Of a stretch of 64,000 bases of DNA, positions 33,880 to 45,800 are shown piece by piece. Position 1 is the stretch's first letter. Each line of letters begins with the position of its first letter. The position numbers and the translations under genes are program-made. The notes under the pieces are model-generated. The model was not told the DNA's origin and ran no database searches. It was given only the letters and a program-made list of their open reading frames with translations. Origin of the DNA: Emydura subglobosa (taxonomy: Eukaryota > Chordata > Testudines > Chelidae); contig ML679958.1 in NCBI GenBank assembly GCA_007922225.1, forward strand, positions 53,586,838-53,650,837. The letters are read 5' to 3'.

Positions 33880-33970
33880 AGTCATGTATCTGACGAAGTG
33901 GGTTTCTGCCCACAAAAGCTTATGCTCAAATAAATGTGTTAGTCTTTAAGGTGCCACAGGACTCTCTCTG
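33880..33970 (+). repeat. TTAGTC-type repeat with hammerhead-like core
   Basis: Reads CTGACGA (33890-33896), then GTGGG and CCCAC able to pair (33898-33902 with 33909-33913), then AAAA, GCTTATGC and TC, then GTGTTAGTCTTTAAGGTGCC. A perfect 18-base inverted match GCATAAGCTTTTGTGGGC occurs at about 33052. The order recalls a hammerhead ribozyme (CUGANGA, stem II, GAAA, stem III, UH), but key positions are altered (see findings). The class of the repeat is unproven, with Penelope-like suspected. Confidence 0.6.
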
Positions 33971-35584
33971 TTGTGGTAATATAGAAATTCTTTGTTACTG
34001 ATTTGCTTAATCTAATTATAAACTGAACCACGAGTTCTGGGGAATTGTCTGCCTTTTTTATTGCAGTCTGCTCTGAGTGTAGCTTTCCCAGACTGGCCCA
34101 TCCCAGGCACTTGTAGGCATAACAAAGGACAAAGAAGGTCAGCAGCCCTGATAGATTTGGAAGCACCAGTCATGGTAAGTGTAGTGGTATTGCCTCATAA
34201 ACATAAGATTAATGGATTTTAAGGCCACAAGTAAAGATTATGCTCGTCTAGTCTGATCTCTTGCATAACTCAGGCCATACTTAATTTTCGCTTCTACTGC
34301 TAAGGCTGCACCAGCATTTGAATCTGGGACCTTTTGCACTGTAAATAGGACCATACTGTAAGACCCCCAATGTTCACCACTTCTGCAACAGATTACATAG
34401 CATTAGAACATGTAACCACTTGTATGCATATCCAGAAACATTCCATAGCTCTCCCAGACCATTCTGTTGAGCTGTTGCACTGTAGCAATGACTGAGACAG
34501 CAAAATAACTTTTAAGCATATGTGGACTAAGAGAGGGTGCATCCATGAATTTATAAAATTTCTTCTTCATATCCTTCCCTACCTTAGAAACAGCCAAAGC
34601 GGGGGCAGAAGGGGAGGAAAGGGGAGGGGAGGGGGGGAGGAGTTAAGAGAGAGAAAAACAAGCTACTCAGAATCTCATACCTGCTCTGCTCTAGTTTTAC
34701 ATCACCAATTCCCATAAGATCATGTTAATTATTCTCCTATAGGATGTGCTACTACAGATAAGTTTTGACAGATAGAGTTGCCAACTAAAGTGAAAGAAAA
34801 ATACCTCTAGTGACCTTACTTGCTTGGTAGAGGAGAGTGTAAATAAAATTACATCCTGAAAAAACCCTTGAGTGGCTGAGGGGCCTGTATTTCCCCTCAT
34901 TACCCATCACCACAGGCAGCATTGACTTTAATCTGGCTCTCATCAGTTGAGTTATACCAACAAAGAATTTACTTCCAAATGCTGTCTCTAGAATTCCAAG
35001 ATTACTGCAGTTTCAGTTTTTCCACTAAAGTTCTACAAAAGGAAAATTAACATTTTATTCCAATTCTATTGGCTATATGCTATGTTAAATTAGTACTATA
35101 GTTTAAGAGATAAAACTATTCCTGGAGCATTGCATTCTACTTTGTTGTTGTCATACAGATTGTGTTAAATCATGACTGATTGGATACTCCATGGAATGGT
35201 GTATTGTAAGGGGACAGAAACATGTGATGAGGTATGAGGGACTGGTGGTCTTAAAGGGAAAAAGATTAAAGAAAAGCAGTGTTACTTTGGGACAAATTTT
35301 AACTCATTATTTCTATTGGTGAGCCGTTAGGACTACTCAAGTGAGTAACTACACACAAGTGGGAACAATAGAGTCATGCTGGCCATTGCCTACTAGAGAG
35401 GTAATAGGATTTTGTTTTGACAAGACTCCTATCTGAATTCAGCTTCAGTCCACAGTTCCGGCTGGGGAAGGATACACTGATTAACAATAACCTTGACATT
35501 TGGGTGGAGATTTTCAAAAGTACCTAAGGGATTTCAGGAGCACAAGTCTCATTGACTTTCTGTAAGATCTTTTTTTTTTTTTTT
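33971..35584. other. Unannotated stretch
   Basis: No supported gene. It contains a purine-rich run at about 34596-34642 (GGGGAGGGGAGGGGGGGAGG) and a small palindrome ACTACTCAAGTGAGTAACT at 35333-35351. Short frames lack motifs. Confidence 0.45.
34596..34642 (+). repeat. G-rich purine tract
   Basis: Runs of three to seven G separated by A, giving several adjacent G-tracts that could form a G-quadruplex on the plus strand. The overlapping frame at 34520-34717 is low-complexity. Confidence 0.8.
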
Positions 35585-35830
35585 TGTAAAACCACTTATA
35601 TTGCAGTAGCACATGGATGCATCAGCCAAGTTTTGGCAAGGCACTGTACATATAATGTACAGATGGTGATACCCTAATACTTGCTAAATATACTTTACTG
35701 AACAAGTGATCCCATTGATTTCAAGGGACATTTGTGTAGCAAGAGGTTATTCTGCATCTGGCCATCATGGACTGACCCACAAGGTAAATAACTATCTGTT
35801 CTAAAGAACTTACAATCTACAACACATGAC
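35585..35830. repeat. Ancient interspersed repeat with MIR-like tail
   Basis: GCAGTAGCACATGGATGC, AAGGCACTGTACATATAATG and AAAGAACTTACAATCTAC follow the order of a well-known amniote relic (a GCAGTAGCACCTAGAGGC, GGTGCTGTACAAAC and AGAGCTTACAGTCTA series). The same series occurs at 39430-39740. Confidence 0.5.
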
Positions 35831-38800
35831 ATAGCACGGGGGTGACAAAAATCCAAGTGTGGGATGCTAAGAGGAAGGGATAACAATAAAATGTTTTAGC
35901 ATAGAGTAGCTATGTGCACAATTTATAGCTAATCGGTAGCAGTTTCAAGTCACCGCTTACTTAGCCATTTTCAGAAGATAGTTTTCTATATGCATTACAG
36001 TAGTAGTAACTTTTCAGGAGGGACTTAAAGGTCAGGATAATAGAGGATAGGGTCAAGAGGTAAATATGTCTGTATCATTCTTCAACACCCTACCTGCAAA
36101 CTGTGATCACAAAGAGTAATACTTAAGCGTTTACTTATTCATGAAATAGACAAGGTGATTTTAGGTAGCAGAATTAGGCTGTAGTGGGACAGAAGGGTCA
36201 ACATTTTTGGATAAGCAGCACACCTAGTTCTACACATTCCAGAGAACAGGAAATATTTCTGCAGTGATAGCCAGAACTTGAAAGCACAGTTGAAGTAGGT
36301 GTGTAAATTTGTCAGCGTGTGGTGGGACAAAAGCTAAATCAAAACTAATGAAACAGGAAATAGCTTATGTACTGGTATTTAGCTCCGAACACCAACCAAA
36401 GAAGAAGAGAAAAAAATGATTTGTTGTTCATCCATTCCGTATATCAATGCGGGTAGAAATTATTAATTGTCGTGATTCTGGGTTCCTTTGTCCTGTGGAA
36501 AAGAAATTCTGGAGTTATTCCAAAATGAAGATCTCTTGTTTGCTTGTGCTCAGTGCTATCAGCAAGTCCACCAGGCCAATTTGACTTTTAAAAATGTCCC
36601 GAAGGAGTGTGCTCTCAGACACAGCACACCGGAATCGGAATGTCTGGTTAATAAATGTCTACTGGTTAGAATATAAGCCCAATGAACTATCTGGATATGT
36701 GCATATATGTGAATCTCCCTGTTTCATTCTCCTCCACTCTTAGAGCAGAGGAAAGAAAATAAATTGTTACTTCCCCCTCTTAGTAGTTTTTCCTCTAATA
36801 GTAGGTGTTTGTTATGGATCAAAGAGGATATATGTAAATGTAAGTGATTATATTTTTCTAACTACTTTTAAGCTATATTCTGAACTTCTTAGATCATTAA
36901 TTAGGCTTCAAGCCTAATAAATAAGGAATTCAAGATTCAGAATCATCAATATAGTTATAATCATGATAACCATTTTACCGGTACATAGCAAATTAAATCC
37001 TGTCTCCACTAAAGTTAATGGAAGTTTTGCTATTGATTTCAATGGGGCCAGAATTTCACCTAGTTTCTCTCTTTCTAGAAGCGTTAATAGAAACTATAAA
37101 CAAGGACCCCTTCATCCAACACAGAAGTGCAACCTCTTCTGGGGTGAAGTTCAGCAGCCAATATTTAACAGTGTATCATAATCCTTCATGAGAAGTAAAG
37201 AATGGATTATACATTAAAACTTCGGTGGGGGAAAAGAACTGTGGCAAGCCACGATCTGCAGACAAGCTTAGGGTATATCAGCCCTGATCCAGCAACTAAT
37301 AGCACATGTTCTGGCTGCTGCACCTACTCTGTTGATTTCAACAGAGTTCCATGTGAGTGCAGCAGTCTCTCCATGCATTATCAGTTGCAGGATCCGAGCC
37401 AGGTTAAGTCTCAACTACATTGCAGGATGGAGATGTCTTTTAATTATATCACACAATCATGTGATATTGGGCCATTGAGCAGTCTGATGTAATGTAAAGG
37501 GGACTGAAAGTATGGGGGACCCAGGCATCACACTCTGCACTCCTACAGTCTTCTTATACTGTGTTCTAGAGAATAGCACTGGCCTAAATTGTACTATGAC
37601 ACAAGAGAATCAAAAGTGTAATGTAGTGAATTTAGATGGCTGGCATAGTTTGGCGAGCTACATCTTAAATAGTGTAATCTCAGTAGGAAGGTCTACTCTT
37701 GCATCTTGTGTAAGTTTTCTTTATTATGCTGCAGAAATCAATGAATCAATTTACCAAAGGGAAGCAGTACATGGCGTGTGTGGGTGTGGGCTATTTGTTT
37801 TGGCGGCTGTTTGTGTTGTATTTTCTGACCATTCATAGGTGATGAAATGTAATGAATTTGTAATTTGAGGTTGAACGTGTATATCTAGTGATAGAGCTGA
37901 AATTGTCATTGGTAATGTGAACAATTTGTAAGCTATAATTTGCAGCATTGCTGGCAGACTCTAAATAAACAGGAAAAAAAACCCTGACATGTTTATTTGA
38001 AGAAAAGGGCAAAATGTACATTTGAATTGTTTGTAAGTCAAAGAAAAGTAAACATCTTCTCAAAACCACATGGTAGCTTTACAATGGAGGGAGGGAGTAA
38101 TAAAAGGCTGTCAGCACGGGGGAGATGTTGATCCTGAGGATTTTACAATTGCTTCCATTTGGGAACCAATTAAAAATTTGAGAATTGCAATAATAATAAT
38201 AAATACTATCAATCATATATTTGTATTTGGTATTTACATTGCATAATATCGCACAGTTATAATGAAATTGTGCAATTGTTTTGCATTATGTAATTATAAA
38301 TAATTCCTAAATATTAAAATAGCACTCAGGGGTCCTAGCTGGTATCAGGGCCTCCTTACTGAACAAATATATGAAGATGGGGTTCCCACTCCAAATAGGA
38401 TACACATTAATTATACTGATTTGAACATCTAGGGCTAAACAGTGGGATTTCCACAAATCTTGTTTATGAGATACTGGGCAGTTGCATTGCTCAAGGAGTA
38501 GCAGATGGAATGAATTCTATCTCTGCACAATTCCTTCCCAGTTTTCCCCTTGCTCTGTAGGGCAGGCCGGGTAGCAATTCACTGCTGTGCTTGTCTTACC
38601 AACATCAAATTGCAACATCCTCCACACAGCTGTCAAAGCTGCACCGATTGCTGGGCTGGAGGTGATGAAGGGGTGGTGCCAAAGCTCCACCCATTCTCTG
38701 AACATTCCTATCCACTACCGTTCAACCCATTAGGAAGGGGTTGGGGAATGTGAGAGGCATACTGACTGCTTATGGCACTACTTATATAGTGGGATCTGTA

Positions 38801-39429
38801 ACTTTTTTGGACATCTGGCCCTCAAAATGTATTTTAAGTTGGATGTGATTTGATATGATTTTATTTCAATTTTCTTAGGAAGAGTTATAGTTAGATTTGG
38901 CAGCAAGTAACAAGCTGTGCACATATCACAAAGGCCTCAGCATTCAGTTGAACATACACCTATGTAAACAACTGTTGTGGGAGAAACAATATCATTTGTT
39001 TATCCTTTGTATTGGAAATAAAACAATACACAGGCAGATGGTAGCTAGAAGGCCAGACAAAGACTAGAGATAAATAGCACTTTCTAGGCACTGCAGAGTA
39101 ATTTTAGAAACCAGAAATACTTATAACGTGCCTATGAATAAAAGCTTCATGTACAGTAGAAGTCAATATTAAAAATATAATGAACTGGCCTGCAAACGCC
39201 CTGGAGTTGGGGGGATGCAAAGGTGGCATACAACACGGCTCACCCAGGCTCAGTGTGTGGGGTTATAGATAGCAATTGCCACACAGAGATAACAGTTTCA
39301 CCATGGACTTTGAATCTAGAATAACTGTTCATATGATGTGGTATCTCCTGGAAAATTCTAGATACATTCTTGATTCATTCTAGATACAATCTAAGAGATA
39401 GAAGGCCTGCTCCTGTTCCTAGTGATGTT
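35831..39429. other. Unannotated stretch
   Basis: No gene that I can support. Short frames at 37202-37492 and 37512-37838 lack known domains. The text near 36990-37060 (CTCCACTAAAGTTAATGG, TTTCAATGGGGCCAG) is an old CAATGG-type repeat. A small GC-richer patch at 38520-38760 (frames on both strands) was examined and left unassigned. Confidence 0.45.
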
Positions 39430-39740
39430 AATAAATATAATACTTATCAGTTGTATTGCACTACCACTTTGAGCCCTTAGCTGAGACCGAGACCCCATTT
39501 TACTAAGTACCAAAACACATGGGAAGGAACAGTCCTTGTGCTGAAAGTTGTACAGTATAATCTAAATAGATAAGACAGTGAAAGAGAGGATGTATAGCAT
39601 CCTTAGTTTATAGATAGGGGTTAAGCGATTGGGCAGTTAAGTGACTTTCCACAGATCACACAGAAAATGTGTGGGATAACCAAGCACTGAAGCCAGTGTT
39701 CCAGTGCAGTTCATTAACCACAAGGGCATCCTTCCTCTCC
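39430..39740. repeat. Ancient interspersed repeat with MIR-like tail, copy 2
   Basis: Order: GTATTGCACTACCACTTTG, GTTGTACAGTATAATCTAAA, TTAGTTTATAGATAGGGG, then AAGTGACTTTCCACAGATCA and CACAGAAAATG, then TTAACCACAAGGGC. The second half is the antisense MIR signature. Heavily diverged. Confidence 0.55.
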
Positions 39741-39784
39741 ACTGACATCAAAGGAAGCAGGATCAAGCCCATATTAAGCTAGGA

Positions 39785-39970
39785 AGTTAGGTCAGTATAA
39801 CGACGTAGCTCAGAAGTGGTGTGAAAAATTCACATCCTTAAACCGATCTAACACATCAATGTAGAAAGCACGAGGTTAACAGGAGAATTCTCTCCTGTCG
39901 GCTTAGGTAGCAGCTTCACTCAAGTGCTACAGCAGCACTGCTGCAGCCTTTTAAATGTAGACAAGCTCTA
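39785..39970. mobile_element. Partial foldback MITE (TGTCTAC-type)
   Basis: AGTTAGGTCAGTATAACGAC, GGTGTGAAAAATTCACA, CTCCTGTCGGCTTAGGTAGC and the end TTTTAAATGTAGACAAGCTC match the body and right end of the element at 53827-54140 and its relatives. The left TIR is missing. Confidence 0.6.
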
Positions 39971-41821
39971 ATGATATCTATATAGACTGAGTTTTCTTAA
40001 TCCTAACATTATTTTATAAATGGACCATGAAGGGCTAAGAGTTTTGATATCAGATGAATTTTATCTCCTCTGAGAATGTTGTCCTCAACAAGACACAGGT
40101 TGTTTTTGTTTTGTTTTGTTTTGTTGGTTTTTATTTAAAGTTAAATCTGAAGATGGTTATTGTTTAATAAAGTGAACATTACTGGTTACATAGCAGAGAG
40201 CGAGGTCATCTAGGTACTCCAACTATCTAGCCAAAATACAGGCTGTCCTGTTACAGCGCTGCTTAACAAAACAGAAATTCAAATACTTAAGAAAAAGAGA
40301 AAGAGGATTTCCTGAAGGCCTTGCTTTCAGCAAGGGAAGAACTAACTGTGTGTGAGTGTATGTGCACATGTGGGTAAGTGTTGATAAAGTAGGTTGCATT
40401 CCTATATTGCAAACGAAGGTGCGCCCAAAGGGAAGGACTGCTATCTAGGGCAGCACTTGTTTGATCAAAGTGAGATCATCGTGAAGTTCAGAGCTCCAGG
40501 TGTTTAAGCACTGATAGCAGGCTGATGTGATGGGGATCTTCTACACAGGAAAGCATTACTAGAAACACTTCATAAGGAGGAATAAAGAGAAAGATGGTAA
40601 GTAAGTGATTAATGTTATGTAAAATCTTTATTCTCCTGAATTTGGAATTATCTTTATTAGATGCAGAAGACTGGCTTTTTTCATGTTAAAGCCCTCCAGA
40701 ATACGTGCGTGTCTACTTAAGGAACCTCTTAATAGTAGCCTCTGGAAATGGGCGCCATGATGACTATTTTCTCCAAATTCCCCATCTACTAGTTTTATTC
40801 AAGTCTAGTATCACCAATATTCTGGTTCTAAGTCTACCACTGAGCACTATCACCTCTGCCAAAGTACCTAGAGATATTTGAACCTCCAGGCCTTTTCTCT
40901 CTGCTCCCAGCCACAGTTGGGAGAATGCTTCCCAGTGAGGCTCGACACACATGTGCTAGCTCTGCTTGAGCAATATAGGCAGGGATATCACAGGCAGCCG
41001 CTTGGGCCAGGGAAAAAGGGAAGGTTTGTATCCAGGTGGCTGGCCTGAGATGCTACCTGGGCTACCCTGGAGTACACTGCTATTTTCAGCACACTAGCTT
41101 GAGTGACGCTAGCTCATGTCTGTCTACCTGCACAGGGAAGCATGCTCCCAGCTGCAGTGTAAGCATATTCTATGTGGGAAGGGAATGAAAAATGCTTCCA
41201 GCATTCTTCCCCTCCATGAGGATGAAAAAGTGAGTGTTGCCATAGCCACATAGTAGATGTCAGGAAAACAGAATGTACCCACCACTGCTGTCTCCACTGG
41301 GACAAGGGTAGAGCTGTATACCAGCAGACTTGCTGAAGGGACAGGAAAAGAAGAATCTGCAGCCTTTGAACCAATGCCTTAAGCAGCTCTTTCTCCCTCA
41401 TCCCCACAAGGTAGGATGAGGGAGAAAGAACTAATCACTGCTCTTCCAACTATCAGGAAGAAAAGGCTGAAGGGAAGGAGCCAGCAATACTGTCTGGGAA
41501 AGATGAAAATAAAATTATTTTGAAATCTGAGTGATGGAACCTCAAATCTAAATGTGGAACCCATTCATACATATCATATAGAATTCAAGGCGTTGATGGC
41601 TTTGGTGTAAAAAACCCATTATGGCTTACCTCACGTCCCATATGTTGCTATTAGAGAGGCAAGGTCTGGGAAAGGTACTTCCAATATCACAGCAAAATGC
41701 AAAGTGGAACAGATTGTTAACACATATTGTAAAGTAGTTAGCACATATTGAAAGGTACAGTGGCCCGTTAACACATCTGTGCTGTCATAAGGCAAAAAGA
41801 GGGGGTTTGTGAGTTACAGAT
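39971..41821. other. Unannotated stretch
   Basis: No supported gene. A (TTTTG)n run lies at about 40103-40125. Frames at 40764-41564 on the minus strand have no recognisable domain. Confidence 0.45.
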
Positions 41822-41960
41822 TTTTGTAATAAGCCATAAAGCCAACTGTCTCTCTCACCAACAGAAGAGAGTTTGGCCCAATAAAAGATATTACCTCACC
41901 CAGCTTGTCTCTCTAATATCCAGGGTCAGACATAGTTACAACTACACTGCATACATATAC
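41822..41960 (+). repeat. Reptile-type interspersed repeat
   Basis: CTGTCTCTCTCACCAACAGA, CCCAATAAAAGATATTACCT, CACCCAGCTTGTCTCTCTAA and ACAACTACACTGCATAC match a repeat text I remember from reptile and bird genomes. Its order resembles the TTAGTC-type repeat (an AATAAA block, then a terminal block followed by GACATAGTTACAAC). Class unresolved. Confidence 0.55.
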
Positions 41961-42077
41961 TTCCATGACAGTTGAAGTTGGCTGAACTACTCAAGCTAAC
42001 ACTCTCCAGACTTAAGCGTCAGTGGTATGGCTATTGTTACTGAAGAATTCTCATATCTCACTATTCCAATATAAGCT

Positions 42078-42192
42078 TAGGCCCTGAGACAGAAAAGCAC
42101 TTAAGTACTTACCTAACTTGAAGAACATGAGTGGTCCCGTGATGTCAATGGGGCTATTCATGTGCTTAAACGCTTTCCTGGATTAGGGCCAT
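42078..42192. repeat. Palindromic ancient repeat
   Basis: GGCCCTGAGACAGAAAAGCA and CTTAAGTACTTACC on the left pair loosely with ATGTGCTTAAACGCTTTCCT and GGATTAGGGCC on the right, around a TGTCAATGGGGC centre. It is of the same broad type as the CCATTGAC relics elsewhere in the window. Confidence 0.5.
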
Positions 42193-42589
42193 ACTTTGCT
42201 GATGTTTAGAGCATGGGGCCAACGCTCATTTCACAGGGCTTTACCTGTGGTTTGTAGGATTTAGATTGTGGTGAGTCGTTCTGTGAAGAAGTCTATTTTA
42301 TATATTAACTTTGAGACTTGATTATCTCTCTATTACTTCTGTTTTATGTCAGTGTAGCTCTTTTTAAATCAGTGGAATGACATGGGCCAAGATTTAATCT
42401 CTACCGCTCCACAGACTTCACCATGCTGGTCCTTATTCTGGTATTTCCTGTTCATATTTCCAGCCTCTAGTTCCCATTATGTCCTCTCTTTGTTGTCATT
42501 TGTGAGCATGCCATACAAAACCTCCTGCTATAGTATATTGTCTAAAGTCCTATGCCAGTTTATGTAAGTACTTATCTGGCCCTCATCAC
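42193..42589. other. Unannotated stretch
   Basis: No gene or named repeat. The 61-codon frame at 42382-42567 has no motif. Confidence 0.5.
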
Positions 42590-42810
42590 TGTCTAAGCAC
42601 ATCACAATCATCAATTAACTTTGTCCTCACAACATCCCTGTGAGGTGGGGAATTATTATGCACATTTTACATATGAGAAACTGAAGCAAGTCTAGATCAA
42701 ATGTCTTGCCAAAGGTCACACAGGAAGTTTATGACTGTACCAATAATGGAATCCAGGTCTTCTACTTCCCAGACAGACACCCTAACTACTAGAGCTCCAT
42801 TCCCAAGGCA
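42590..42810 (-). repeat. MIR/CORE-type SINE, antisense
   Basis: CCTCACAACATCCCTGTGAG, TTTACATATGAGAAACTGAA, TTGCCAAAGGTCACACAGGA and ATCCAGGTCTTCTACTTCCC, then CCCTAACTACTAGAGCTCC. This is the best-preserved MIR of the window, nearly full length. Confidence 0.85.
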
Positions 42811-45800
42811 GTGCTGTAAGGTATGTCTATTGTTCCCAACAATGCTATCTTTCTGAAGTAGTTGGCAAGAACAACCTCAAAATGTGGCCAAAATGGGAAT
42901 GTCTACACTGCATCTGGGAGTGAGCTTCCCACCCTAGGTCCACAGACTTTTACAAGTCCTCCTCTTCAGCTACTACAAAATAACTTTTTTCAGTACAACA
43001 GGTTCAATTTCAGAAAAAGAAGTATTTCTGTTAATATTACAATGAAAAAATGAATCGGTTTAACTCTCAAGGATTTCTGTAAATACCAACTGGCTAGTTC
43101 AATATCTCTCTAGCTGTGAGAGAGAATTTTATTGGAAATCAAAAGAAACAGAATGGATAACAGATTTTCTACAAAATTGTCACTTTAGCAGGTAAGTTGC
43201 CCAGCTAGGGTTTGATTATATTTTTGAAATGCTTTCCAAAAAGTACTGTTCTCCCCCTACTTTCCCAAATTTCCTGTTATAATGTCTCTGCTGCATGGAA
43301 AAAACATAGAAGACTTTAAAGGGCAAAGTGATCTTTTTTCCTTACACACTCCAGTACTGAGATGGATGTGAATTTGCAAAAGTAAAAAGAAATTATTGTG
43401 AATCTGCATAAAAGGCTGGCTTTTCTCAGTGAACGAGACTCGAGGACCTTTTTCATGCATTTGAAACTCGATTTTGCAGAATGTATTTTGAACCAAATTT
43501 TCTAAATGAGGACAACACAGGGCTAGAGTGTGACTAGGATTTCATGCCATAAGGGTGTGAAGGGATATAATTCCACTTAAACTATTGCACAGGCTATCCA
43601 GGTCTTGGGTTCAGGTATGTAGGAGTAGACAGGTGCTGTGTGTCTGCTTGCTTTCATTCTGGTGCAGGGGTATGGAATGGGCGGAGCCCCCTGTTTCCTC
43701 CTGCCTCACTTACTGGCCATCATAGCTGGACAAGTATGGGAAAGGTAGGAATTTACTGCTAGTATATGTCATCAATAAATTACTACCCCCTCCCTGGGTA
43801 CAAGCAGGAAACAGGGGAGGGATTTTGCCTCAGAGTGTGTCCTCCGGAGCCACTCATTGGGTGGTTCCATTTGCACACAACTCCTTGCCCAGAACTGCAT
43901 CTAAAATCAAAAATTGGTCCAAAGTGAGCTGATGATCAAAGCTGGCTAAATCAATGGGACTTGCAGATACTCAGGATCAGGCCTTCTATTTTCAGGCTAG
44001 GAGCTTTTGATAATTCATACACGCACACAAATTCAGCCACAGTTCCTCTTCTGAGCTCATCCCCCAGGCACCTAGCAGCTTCTGAGGCAGAAGGTTTCTT
44101 TGGAACAGAGGCCTAAGGTTTTACATTGACTGCGATAACTACAGTGAAGATTTTACCATTAAGCCATACTGAATTTTTCAGAACACACCACTGAACTCTG
44201 TTTAAGCATTCTTCTTGTACTCCCTTTAACTGTAGCAGTACCATGCCTGAACTGGGAGCTCTGTCCTTCATTATACTCCTCACTTCTCTGCTTGCTCCCT
44301 TTCAGGAGTTAGCCTGCACCCATGTTCCATTTATTTCTCCAAGTAATTTATAGTAGGGGGGCTTTTTTGTGACATTTCACAGTTCACATTTTTATTTACA
44401 TGGAGCTTCCCACAGTATGAATTTATGGCAGAGAGTAATTTGCAATTCTCAGCCTCCTGTGAAAATGAATTGCTTGTCCTACTGTGTTTTTCAAAAGGCC
44501 TTCTCCCACAGTATTTTAAACTTAATTAGGATATATTAAATCATCTCAGTTTAGTTTTTAAGGGAAAATGAGAAAAAACATTTAAAGGAGTGGCATGGCA
44601 GGTGAAGTGTGGCTGCATATCACAAATGCGGTAATGATTTCAATTTCAATACAGGCATTTCAGTCTAACGGGGAGATGGATTTCAGTAGCACTTTCCACC
44701 TGTGGATATTCTGGCTTTCATTTTTAACTCTTAATTAAAACCAAAAAGAAACCTAAACCAAGAATACTAACATGTATTAACAATATTAACATATTAAAGC
44801 ATTAAACATTTTGGGCCTGATTCTCCTTTAGTCTAAGTCCCTCCTATACTGCTCCATTAGTACCTAGGTTTAATATAAATGAGCATAATTTCCCAATTTC
44901 ATTTTTGAACATAAAAGCTTAATAGTAAAATGAGATGAATGAATATCAACGTAAAGTTCCAATTATGTCTGGTGATTTTCAGTGCCCAACTTGAGACCCC
45001 TTAGAGGAGCTTGACGTTCAGAAAACTCTGAGCTCCCACGGTTTGAAAAGCTAGCATCATTAATGTGTCTCAAAAATGTGCCCAAAAGCTTGAGGCATTC
45101 AAAACCTACTTATAACCTGAGAAAAACTTGGCCTGGTGTTCTAAGTCTAGAAGAGGGGTCAGTAGGAGGTAAGATCCTAAAAGCTGTGTAAAGTAATATC
45201 TAATACAGTATTAAAATTTGAGTAATATTGACAGTAATATAATTAATGAACAAACAGACCAAAAGAGTTAAATATATGTTTGCATTATCATTTATCAAAG
45301 TCCTGTAAAAGCAACATGTGTAGTTACACTACCTAGCATAAACCAATAAAAGTCTCTTGCTTCAAGGCATGAGCTGATCACCAGCTGTGGTTGGTAAGAA
45401 TTTTCGTCCCATTGTGTGTTAGTTCTCAATCACATGCTTTATGGATTTAGTCAATTTTCCCTTGAAATATCAGGAATTAGCCATAGTCATGGATAGGATG
45501 ATGGACTAAATGGACCATTGATCTTTTTCAGCAGAGCATTTCCTCTGTCCCAAAAGAAATTTTAACTGTTCATATAAATGAGGTGGTGAGATAAATGGCA
45601 TCAGGAAAAAATCTGCAAATTACCATTTATCATGTCATCTTGATTGGTGGGTGGGAATGGGGATGGCATGTTCTGACATGGATATCAAATATCAAACATA
45701 TCAAATATTCATACTGTCACCCTGGTAATGAGCTCAATTGCACACATGCAATATCAGGGGACAGAATACAGAAACACAGAAGCCAACAGTAAAAGAAAAA

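Noticed and set aside
38517..38753. Opposing 62-67-codon frames in a GC-richer patch
   Set aside because: No motif and both strands open. No splice or start context supports an exon.
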